From positions 43,730 to 107,729 of the forward strand of contig CAJOLZ010000017.1 in NCBI GenBank assembly GCA_905235575.1: a DNA stretch of 64,000 nt, written 5' to 3'. Made by a program: the position numbers and the translations under genes. The DNA comes from an uncultured Bacteroidaceae bacterium. Its GTDB lineage: Bacteria > Bacteroidota > Bacteroidia > Bacteroidales > Bacteroidaceae. This document shows positions 39,826 through 47,617 of this stretch, piece by piece (position 1 is the first letter of the stretch; each line of letters opens with the position of its first letter). The notes beneath the pieces are model-generated. The model had not been told where the DNA came from and made no database searches. It saw only the letters and a program-made list of their open reading frames with translations.

Positions 39826-42150
39826 TCAGGCACACTGCGAGAGGAAGCCTATGCGGCGTGTCTCTGGCTCGCGAGGTGCCACACATTGGATGTACTGCGC
39901 CTCGGCCATGCGTACGTCGGCCTCGGAAATCTCCGTCAGTGTGCCGGCACGGGTGAGCGTGGCGAAGAGTGCTCGCTCGTCCTGAACGCTTTTAAGGTTA
40001 CTCATGACACGATTTGCCATGGCGGTGACGATGCCATTCTCGAAAAGGTTGGTGGCCCACCGTGCATTGCTGAAGTGCGGATCGTGCTTCTGCAGCGTCT
40101 CTGAGATGATGCACCGCAGGCGTTCCTCAGCCGCCGGGGCGAGGGTGAATTGCTTGCGGATGGCCAAGCCGCGGACGATGCCGAGGAGCTCGTCGGCCGT
40201 GTAGTTGTCGAAGTGGAACGTGAGGGGAAAACGGTCGCGCAGACCCGGATTGGCGCGGAAGAGGCCGGTGAATTTGTCTTCGTATCCGGCAAAGATGACA
40301 ATCATGTCGGGGTTCGGCTCGGCCAGTACGGGCAGCATGCACTCGAGCACCTTGTGTCCGAAGTCGCGCTCGTCGTCGTTGGCACAGAGGGTATAGGCTT
40401 CGTCCACGAAGAGAACGCCTCCGTGTGCTTTCTCGATAATCTCCCTGACGTTGTTCTCCGACTCTCCGATGTATCGCCCGACAAGTGTGGAACGGTCGCA
40501 GACGACGGAATGTCCGCGCGAAAGCATGCCCATATTGTGGTAAATCTCACCGATGAGTTTGGCAACGGTGGTCTTTCCTGTTCCGGGATTTCCCATGAAG
40601 AGCATGTGGTGACGCCCCTTGCCCTCTTCCTCGAGACGGAAGTGCTTTCGCAGCGCAGTGAAGCGTGCGAGGGTGATGGCTTGGTCCACTTCGTCCTTGA
40701 CACGCTGTAGTCCTGTCATGTCGCGCAACGTTTGGAGCGCCTCGCAATGCTCCATGTTGACGAGTTCCTCCAGCTGGGGCAGATTAGATTCCTTGCATTG
40801 CTCAGCATGACAGTTGCCGGGTTCTTCATTTATCAAATAGTCCAAATCGATGGATTTCGGCAGTTGTTTGAGCAGGACAGCCTCGAAGTCTTCGTAGCAG
40901 AGCCTGCGGGCATTGCTCATCTGGTCTGCATCTTTTTCCGACGTCTCTTGCATGAGGCGGCAGGCATGTTGCTGCATGACGTCGTCCACAAGTGCGTCAA
41001 TCTTAGAGATGTCCAGGTGTTTTCTCTGACTCCATACGGTGTAGAGGATGTTGGTGATGTCGTTCTTCACATCAAGTGTAAGTTCGAAATGTCGGAAGTT
41101 AAGCTCGCTGAACAGCCGCTTGCTATAGGCGGTGAGCGTTGGCTCGTTGTTGATGGTGAGATGATTCCTTTCGGGGAAGTCTATCAGAAAGCCCGGATAG
41201 CGCGAGAAGAGCTGGTCGATGACAGTTTGTTGTGCGCAGAGAATGAAACGGTTGTCGGCATATTTGCGATTCTCAAGCGCGACGAGCAGCCGCTGTGCTA
41301 TTTCAGTTCCGTCAGGTCCACCTTCGTAGAAATACTTCGCGTTGCGAATAATCACCGTTGCCCCCTCGGCGACATCGGGAAGTTCTCTTTCCGGATGTTC
41401 CAACATATCCCTGATGTTCCACACTTCGCGCACTCCGCTTGCCTTTAGGGGATATCCGAAACTGGGCATGGCACAGGTGATGGCATACATTGCGGCAATT
41501 TCGCGGTCGTCCATCACTCGTATTGTCAGGTTGCGGCTGCGTTGGCTTCTTTCCTCCTCGCTGAGGGTGATGCCGAAGATTTTGCGCACTTCGACACCGA
41601 GTTCGTCTTTGCCCAGTCCGACCTCAGCAAGGCTGGCATCGGCACACTCACGGGCGTAGATTGCGGCGAGTTGTTGCTTGAAGTGCGACCGGCTGCAGTC
41701 GTGAGGCAGATGACAGAAGACCTCGCTCTGATAGAGGTCGCGTGCCGCCAGATAGTCCTCGGTACCTTTTTTATAGCATTCCAGAGAGGCGCAGGCGACT
41801 TCGTCGGACTTTTCGGAGAGTTCGAACTGACAGTGACACTGGGGGACGGCACCTTGATAAAGCACGGCTATGTACTGGCCTGGGAACCAACAGTATTCAC
41901 TCTCCACTTCGAAGGTGAGATGTGTGACAGGATTTCCCTCGTCGTCTTTGCTTTTCCCGCTCGTTTTCCGGCTTTCGCAGTAGGCTTGGCCCAGAGGGAA
42001 GAGGTCGTGATTGAAGATACACACTTTGAATGTGGCGAGTGCGCGGCGCGTGGGGTTGATATTTAACTGAACGGATAGCGGGGTGTTCGTATAGCCCTTG
42101 GTATTGCATGCCTTCTGCATGCGAACGGCACAAAATTGATAATTTTTCAT
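39826..42150 (-). CDS. CbbX/CfxQ-like AAA ATPase with large uncharacterised N-terminal region (start corrected to MKNYQFCAV)
   Basis: LFMGNPGTGKTTVAKLIGEIYHNMGMLSRGHSV..DRSTLVGRYIGESENNVREIIEKAHGGVLFVDEAYTL..DFGHKVLECMLPVLAEPNPDMIVIFAGYEDKF..NPGLRDRFPLTFHF. Confidence 0.88.
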   Translation of the reverse strand: MKNYQFCAVRMQKACNTKGYTNTPLSVQLNINPTRRALATFKVCIFNHDLFPLGQAYCESRKTSGKSKDDEGNPVTHLTFEVESEYCWFPGQYIAVLYQGAVPQCHCQFELSEKSDEVACASLECYKKGTEDYLAARDLYQSEVFCHLPHDCSRSHFKQQLAAIYARECADASLAEVGLGKDELGVEVRKIFGITLSEEERSQRSRNLTIRVMDDREIAAMYAITCAMPSFGYPLKASGVREVWNIRDMLEHPERELPDVAEGATVIIRNAKYFYEGGPDGTEIAQRLLVALENRKYADNRFILCAQQTVIDQLFSRYPGFLIDFPERNHLTINNEPTLTAYSKRLFSELNFRHFELTLDVKNDITNILYTVWSQRKHLDISKIDALVDDVMQQHACRLMQETSEKDADQMSNARRLCYEDFEAVLLKQLPKSIDLDYLINEEPGNCHAEQCKESNLPQLEELVNMEHCEALQTLRDMTGLQRVKDEVDQAITLARFTALRKHFRLEEEGKGRHHMLFMGNPGTGKTTVAKLIGEIYHNMGMLSRGHSVVCDRSTLVGRYIGESENNVREIIEKAHGGVLFVDEAYTLCANDDERDFGHKVLECMLPVLAEPNPDMIVIFAGYEDKFTGLFRANPGLRDRFPLTFHFDNYTADELLGIVRGLAIRKQFTLAPAAEERLRCIISETLQKHDPHFSNARWATNLFENGIVTAMANRVMSNLKSVQDERALFATLTRAGTLTEISEADVRMAEAQYIQCVAPREPETRRIGFLSQCA

Positions 42151-42562
42151 AGGTAAAAAAGCTTTATGGTTTGATACAAAATGAAAATAGATGATAGAAT
42201 TTTCCTGACACTCGAAAACGTCGGGCTGACGTTGCGGAGTGTCGTACAGCGATTGCCTCGCAGTGACAGGCGAAAAAGCAGTCAGACAGTCTAAGCCGAT
42301 GGTGATTTTGTTACAATAAGTCAAAGAAACGCTTCGCAGGTTCACCGTCGCTCCCGTTCGGTACAAAGGGCATATCTCATGCGCCTTGCACGCGCGGAAT
42401 GCGGTGCTGCATTTTCATTCAATTGTAGCGTGTGACGGCAAATGACGTCACGAGACAAGCCTGCATCCCACGTCGGTGGGGACGCTCGCTACTTGCATGA
42501 AAACACATTTCTTTGATAAATACATAAAGCTTTTTGACGAGTATTTTCTCGATTGCGGCTGC

Positions 42563-42570
42563 AAAAGTAC
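42563..42570 (-). promoter_or_regulatory. Candidate -7 box TACTTTTG far upstream of the AAA ATPase
   Basis: TAnnTTTG on minus strand, implying a leader of roughly 400 nt. Confidence 0.4.
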
Positions 42571-42635
42571 GTAAAAGGTTTCGTCCGTGCAAGTGTTTTT
42601 CGTAATTTATTTTATTGCGTGACAGAATCCCTCCG

Positions 42636-42724
42636 AAAACGCATCGTGGTGCGACGCCTGTCGCAGCGTGGTGCGTTGCCTGTCGCAACGTGGTGCGTTG
42701 CCCGTCGCAGCGTGGTGCGTTTTT
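42636..42724. repeat. Palindromic array #7 (4 cores)
   Basis: AAAACGCATCGTGGTGCG, CGCAGCGTGGTGCG, CGCAACGTGGTGCG, CGCAGCGTGGTGCGTTTTT at 42640, 42662, 42684, 42706. Confidence 0.97.
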
Positions 42725-42796
42725 CGCCACGCTCCAATGTGATGCCGAAATGGGCGAAAGGCGGCCGTTTCTTTTCCTTATCTGCGCGTTTATTTG

Positions 42797-42804
42797 TATA
42801 TTTG
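42797..42804 (+). promoter_or_regulatory. -7 box TATATTTG upstream of the RlmD-like gene
   Basis: TAnnTTTG 18 bp before ATG 42823. Confidence 0.6.
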
Positions 42805-42822
42805 CAGGCTGAAAGAAGTATT

Positions 42823-44241
42823 ATGTCACGGAAAAGAAAAGAATTGCCGCTCATCGAGGCGGTCGAGATAACCGACGTCGCTGCCGAGGGCAAGGCGCTG
42901 GCGCGTATTGACGACATGGTGGTTTTCGTCCCCTACGTGGTGCCGGGCGATGTGGTTGACCTGCAGCTGACACGCAAGAAGCACCACTATGCCGAGGCTG
43001 TGGCAGTGCGTTTCCATCATCGCAGCGAACTGCGTGCCCAGCCTTTCTGTCCCCACTTCGGAGTGTGCGGCGGTTGCAAGTGGCAATGCCTGCCCTACAC
43101 GGAGCAGCTGCGGTGGAAGCAGCGTCAGGTGGAGGACAACTTGCAGCGCATCGGCAAGGTGGAACTTCCCGAATGCCGCCCCATATTGGGCTCGCAGAAG
43201 ACGCGCGAATATCGTAATAAGTTGGAATTCGGTTTCTCCAATAAGCGTTGGCTCACGAAGGAGGAGATTGAGAGTGGCGTGACGTTCGACCATCCCGAGG
43301 CTGTCGGCTTCCACACGTCGGGCTCGTTCGACAAGATACTGCCCATCGACGAATGTCACCTGATGGACGATGTGAACAATCGCCTGCGCAACGGCATCCG
43401 CGACTACGCCTATGCCCATGGCCTCTCGTTCTTTGACGCCCGCGATCATGTCGGGCTATTGCGCGGCATGATGATACGTCTGAGCAACACGGGCGAGCTG
43501 ATGCTCCTCATACAGTTCTGCATTGCCGACGAGGAACAGCGCGCTCAGGCGATGGCACTGATGGCGTGGCTCAAGGAGAACTTCCCCGAAGTGAGCAGTC
43601 TGCTGTGGGTGGACAATCAGAAATATAACGACACTTTCGGTGACCTCGAGGTGAACCTCTTCAGCGGAACGGACCACATCTTCCTGGAGATGGAGGGACT
43701 GCGTTTCAAGGTGGGGCCCAAGAGTTTCTATCAGACCAATACGGAGCAGGCCTATATATTATATAAGGTAGTGAGAGAATTTGCGTCGCTGAGCGGTTCG
43801 GAACTCGTCTACGACCTCTACACGGGTACGGGCACCATTGCCAACTTTGTGGCACGTCAGGCTCGCAGCGTAGTGGGCATTGAGTACGTGCCCGAGGCCA
43901 TCGACGATGCGCGCGTGAACTCGCAGCTGAACGGCATCGACAATACCCTCTTCTATGCCGGCGACATGAAGGACATCCTCAACGCCGCATTCATTGCCCA
44001 GCACGGCAGGCCCGACGTGATTATCACCGACCCGCCACGTGCCGGAATGCATGCTGACGTGGTGGAGGCCATCCGATATGCCGCCCCGCAGCGCATTGTC
44101 TATGTGAGCTGCAACCCAGCCACACAGGCCCGCGACCTGCAGTTGCTGGATGCCGACTACCGTGTGGCAGCCGTGCAGCCCGTGGACATGTTCCCCCACA
44201 CGCAGCACGTAGAGAATGTGGTGCTGCTCATCAGGCGCTGA
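42823..44241 (+). CDS. rlmD: 23S rRNA (uracil-C5)-methyltransferase RlmD/RumA-like (start corrected)
   Basis: TRAM-like N-term; CPHFGVCGGCKWQCLPYTEQLRWKQ; DLYTGTGTIANFVA; DPPRAGMHADVVEAI; VSCNPATQARDL. Confidence 0.92.
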   Translation: MSRKRKELPLIEAVEITDVAAEGKALARIDDMVVFVPYVVPGDVVDLQLTRKKHHYAEAVAVRFHHRSELRAQPFCPHFGVCGGCKWQCLPYTEQLRWKQRQVEDNLQRIGKVELPECRPILGSQKTREYRNKLEFGFSNKRWLTKEEIESGVTFDHPEAVGFHTSGSFDKILPIDECHLMDDVNNRLRNGIRDYAYAHGLSFFDARDHVGLLRGMMIRLSNTGELMLLIQFCIADEEQRAQAMALMAWLKENFPEVSSLLWVDNQKYNDTFGDLEVNLFSGTDHIFLEMEGLRFKVGPKSFYQTNTEQAYILYKVVREFASLSGSELVYDLYTGTGTIANFVARQARSVVGIEYVPEAIDDARVNSQLNGIDNTLFYAGDMKDILNAAFIAQHGRPDVIITDPPRAGMHADVVEAIRYAAPQRIVYVSCNPATQARDLQLLDADYRVAAVQPVDMFPHTQHVENVVLLIRR

Positions 44242-44289
44242 AACAATCCTTTTGCGCCTCGGCATGAAAGGGGCGATTGAGAACGTCGG

Positions 44290-44378
44290 AAAACGCACCA
44301 CGCTGCGTTGCTTGTCGCACCACGTTGCGTAGGCTGTCGCACCACGCTGCGATGCCCGTCGCACCACGTTGCGTTTTT
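44290..44378. repeat. Palindromic array #8 (4 cores)
   Basis: CGCACCACGCTGCG, CGCACCACGTTGCG, CGCACCACGCTGCG, CGCACCACGTTGCGTTTTT at 44294, 44316, 44338, 44360. Confidence 0.97.
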
Positions 44379-44412
44379 AGACCGAATCTTTTGCCGACTG
44401 AAGAAATTTTGC

Positions 44413-44420
44413 TACATTTG
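44413..44420 (+). promoter_or_regulatory. -7 box TACATTTG upstream of the GT4 gene
   Basis: TAnnTTTG 24 bp before ATG 44445. Confidence 0.55.
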
Positions 44421-44444
44421 CATTCAGAAATACCGTCGAAGGCA

Positions 44445-45659
44445 ATGCATATCCTAATCATCAGTACAACAGAACGCACGGGCGGAGCCGCCATTGCGGC
44501 CAGCCGACTTTGTACTGCGCTCAACAACCACGGGGCGCACGCCATGATGCTGGTGCGCGACAAACAGACAGACAGCATGAGCGTGGCTCGCGTAAACGTG
44601 GGGAAGTGGGCCTTCATCTGGGAACGGATACGCATCTGGGTGGCCAACGGCTTCCGTATGCGTGGCCTGTGGCAGACCGACCTGGCGTGTGCCGGCGGTG
44701 ACATCACGGGTACGCCGGAGTTTCAACAGGCCGACGTGATACACCTCCACTGGATTAACCAGGGGTTCCTCTCGATGGACGAGCTGAAGCACATCCTGCA
44801 CAGCGGCAAGCGTGTGGTGTGGACATTGCACGACCAGTGGCCCGTGACCGGCGTGTGCCACTACAGCGCCACCTGCGAGGGCTATCTGACGGGTTGCACC
44901 AAGTGTCCGCAACTGGCGGGAGGGCTGGCGCGACGTATCTTCGAACGAAAACGGCGCATCTATTCGTCGTCGCACATCACATTCGTGGGTTGCAGCCAGT
45001 GGATAGCACGTCTGGCAGCGCAGAGTCCTCTCACTACGGGACATCGCGTGACATCAATCGCCAACGCGCTTCCGCAGGGAGTCTTTGCTCCCACGAACCA
45101 ACAGTCGGCCCGTCTCGAGCACGGACTGCCGCTGGACGTGTCGCTGGTGCTCTTCAGTGCCTTCAAGGTGACGGACGAACGCAAGGGCTTCCGCTTTTTG
45201 GCCGAGGCGCTGCGCAAGTTGCACGACACACCTGTGGCGATGGCATTGGTGGTGGTGGGAAGGCAAGCAGAGGCTGTGATAAAGCAACTTTCGACTTCCG
45301 ATTTCCCCTTTACCATCTATCCCGTCTCCTATGTCTCGGACGAACATCGCATGGCCTCGCTCTATGCTGCTGCTGATGTCTTCGTAAGTCCCAGCCTGCA
45401 GGACAATCTGCCGAACACGATTGCCGAGGCGATGAGCGTGGGTACGCCCTGTGTGGGCTTCGACGTGGGAGGCGTTCCCGAGATGATAGACCACGAGGTG
45501 AACGGTTATGTAGCAAGATATTGCGACGCTGACGACTTGGCTGCGGGCATCGAGTATTGCCTGACGAACGACCTGCGCTCCGAGGCTGCGGCAAAGGCGG
45601 CACACATGTTCAACGAGGGTCGTGTGGCCCGTCAATACATGGAGATTTATGAATCTTGA
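44445..45659 (+). CDS. Glycosyltransferase family 4 (start corrected)
   Basis: MHILIISTTERTGGAAIAASRL...FVSPSLQDNLPNTIAEAMSVGTPCVGFDVGGVPEMI. Confidence 0.9.
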   Translation: MHILIISTTERTGGAAIAASRLCTALNNHGAHAMMLVRDKQTDSMSVARVNVGKWAFIWERIRIWVANGFRMRGLWQTDLACAGGDITGTPEFQQADVIHLHWINQGFLSMDELKHILHSGKRVVWTLHDQWPVTGVCHYSATCEGYLTGCTKCPQLAGGLARRIFERKRRIYSSSHITFVGCSQWIARLAAQSPLTTGHRVTSIANALPQGVFAPTNQQSARLEHGLPLDVSLVLFSAFKVTDERKGFRFLAEALRKLHDTPVAMALVVVGRQAEAVIKQLSTSDFPFTIYPVSYVSDEHRMASLYAAADVFVSPSLQDNLPNTIAEAMSVGTPCVGFDVGGVPEMIDHEVNGYVARYCDADDLAAGIEYCLTNDLRSEAAAKAAHMFNEGRVARQYMEIYES

Positions 45660-46452
45660 AGGCATGCCCTTAATCACGATAGCCACCGTGACGTATAACG
45701 CGGCGGCAACACTGGAGCGTACGCTGCAGAGTGTGGCGGCGCAGGACTATCCGCGCATCGAACATCTGATTGTGGACGGGAGGTCGACCGACGGCACATT
45801 GAGCCTCATACGGCAAGCTGTCTCGGAGTTACGTTCTCCCTTGGGCGCGGCTTATCAGATTCGTCTTTTCAGCGAGTACGATGACGGTCTCTACGACGCC
45901 ATGAACAAGGCGCTGCGGCTGGCGGCTGGCGACTATATCGTTTTCCTGAACGCCGGCGACAAGTTGCATTCGCCATCCACCATCTCGCAGGTGGTGGAGG
46001 CCTTGGCGTGGAAAAAGAACGACGGACGCAATGCGGCGGTGGCCTACGGAGAGACAGACCTGGTGGACGACGAGGGACGCTTTGTACGCCATCGCAGGCT
46101 GCAGACACCCGAGGTGCTCTCGTGGCAGTCGTTCCGCAGCGGTATGCTGGTGTGCCATCAGAGTTTTTATGTGCGAATCGACTTGGCGCGTGCCGAGCAA
46201 TATAACATGGACTACCGCTTCTCGGCCGATTACGACTGGTGTATCCGCGTGATGAAGCGTGCCGAGCGACGCCGACTGGCCTTGGTGAACACGCATCAGG
46301 TGCTCACCGATTATCTGAACGAGGGCATAACGACTAAGAATCATCGGCGCTCGCTCATGGAGCGTCTGCGGCTGATGGCCCATCACTACGGCTGGCCGAC
46401 AGCCATCAGACAGCACCTGTGGTTTGTGGTGCGTACCGTAGTGAAGCGCTAA
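45649..46452 (+). CDS. Glycosyltransferase family 2 (start 45649 or 45664)
   Basis: PLITIATVTYNAAATLERTLQSVAAQDYPRIEHLIVDGRSTDGTLSLI...YDAMNKALRLAAGDYIVFLNAGDKL. Confidence 0.9.
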   Translation: MNLEGMPLITIATVTYNAAATLERTLQSVAAQDYPRIEHLIVDGRSTDGTLSLIRQAVSELRSPLGAAYQIRLFSEYDDGLYDAMNKALRLAAGDYIVFLNAGDKLHSPSTISQVVEALAWKKNDGRNAAVAYGETDLVDDEGRFVRHRRLQTPEVLSWQSFRSGMLVCHQSFYVRIDLARAEQYNMDYRFSADYDWCIRVMKRAERRRLALVNTHQVLTDYLNEGITTKNHRRSLMERLRLMAHHYGWPTAIRQHLWFVVRTVVKR

Positions 46453-46475
46453 GACATTTATCTTCCCGATAACAC

Positions 46476-46564
46476 GAAAAACGCAACGTGCTGCGATGGC
46501 TGTCGCACCACGTTGCGAAGCCCGTCGCACCGTGGTGCGTTTTGTGCAGCACCGTGGTGCGTCA
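46476..46564. repeat. Palindromic array #9 (4 cores)
   Basis: CGCAACGTGCTGCG, CGCACCACGTTGCG, CGCACCGTGGTGCG + AGCACCGTGGTGCG at 46482, 46504, 46526, 46548. Confidence 0.92.
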
Positions 46565-46597
46565 TCGCACGTGTAAGTTCTGTCGTTTCTTTTCGCC

Positions 46598-47560
46598 TTA
46601 GGATTTCTTCAGCCAAAGCAGTGGACCGAGGAAGAGCACGTAGCCCAGGAAAATGACTCCCACCGTGGGCCACGGAGCCAGGGTGGAGTAGTGCAGCACG
46701 GGCATGTAGACGAGGGCGTGGGCCACCAGAAGGGTCATGGTGCGCGCACCGAGGTACGTGAAGGGACGCACTCCTATACGGCGGCGGTTCAAAAAGGCAT
46801 CCAGCCAGCGGCACAGGTTGTTGAAACTGACGATGCCGCAGTAGGCGAAGACTGGCCACAGGAGATAATGTCCCGTGAGAAGTATGTTCCGGTGGTGTCC
46901 CACGATGGAACATCCCAGTAAGAGAAACACGATGTATCCGGCCATGCAGGCGGCACAGACATAACGGTTTTGCTCGAAACGGCCAAGGCTTCGGCCCAAC
47001 ATGAAAAACGCAATTCCCATAGCTATGTTCGGGACATAGAAAGGTATCGAGGGGTTGTTCAGCAGATGGGCAAGAAATCCGATGGCAATGCCCACGACAG
47101 CACTCACGAGGGGCGGGACAGACCAACGGAGCAGGGCGTTGGAAAAGATGCGAACGAAGAACAGCGTGAGCACAAACCAGACGGGAACATTCGAGGGGAT
47201 GTAACCGTAGATACTGAATGTGCGCAGCGGCTCAACCACGCAATTCTGCCATGTGAAAGTGCCATCGATGGCCTGCATCGTCAGATGAACCAAATAACCG
47301 ATGGCAGTCCATAAGATGAAGGGTATGAGTAACTTCCGCGTGTCCTTTGCAAGACGTTCGCGAGGCGAAAGGACCTCGAAGAACTGCCCCGAACGATAGA
47401 AAAACCATGGCATCGAGAACGTCAGAAACGGCAATGCAACACGTGCATCGACCTCGCCGAAAACCTTGCTCCCGTTCATGGCATGGAACGACATAATCCA
47501 CAGAATCAGAATGCCGGCAGCCATGTCGACAGACGAGATTCTCACTTGCTGGTTACTCAT
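46598..47560 (-). CDS. Acyltransferase family 3-like membrane protein
   Basis: ISSVDMAAGILILWIMSFHAMNG, ~10 TM helices, RKLLIPFILWTAIGYLVH. Confidence 0.8.
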   Translation of the reverse strand: MSNQQVRISSVDMAAGILILWIMSFHAMNGSKVFGEVDARVALPFLTFSMPWFFYRSGQFFEVLSPRERLAKDTRKLLIPFILWTAIGYLVHLTMQAIDGTFTWQNCVVEPLRTFSIYGYIPSNVPVWFVLTLFFVRIFSNALLRWSVPPLVSAVVGIAIGFLAHLLNNPSIPFYVPNIAMGIAFFMLGRSLGRFEQNRYVCAACMAGYIVFLLLGCSIVGHHRNILLTGHYLLWPVFAYCGIVSFNNLCRWLDAFLNRRRIGVRPFTYLGARTMTLLVAHALVYMPVLHYSTLAPWPTVGVIFLGYVLFLGPLLWLKKS

Positions 47561-47617
47561 GTCGTTTCGCTGGATTTATTGTTGTTTTATGCATCTATGC
47601 TTCCGACGTAGCGCAGG

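Noticed and set aside
42151-42366. Longer start for the AAA ATPase (MYRTGATVNLRSV...)
   Set aside because: The extension has no recognisable similarity and covers repeat-like DNA; MKNYQFCAV at 42150 is a better start, though not proven.
44290-44378. Interpreting the 22-bp arrays simply as rho-independent terminators because of the TGCGTTTTT end
   Set aside because: They also occur in divergent promoter regions, and some gaps with arrays already have a separate conventional terminator. Terminator activity on one side remains possible but does not explain the quartet structure.
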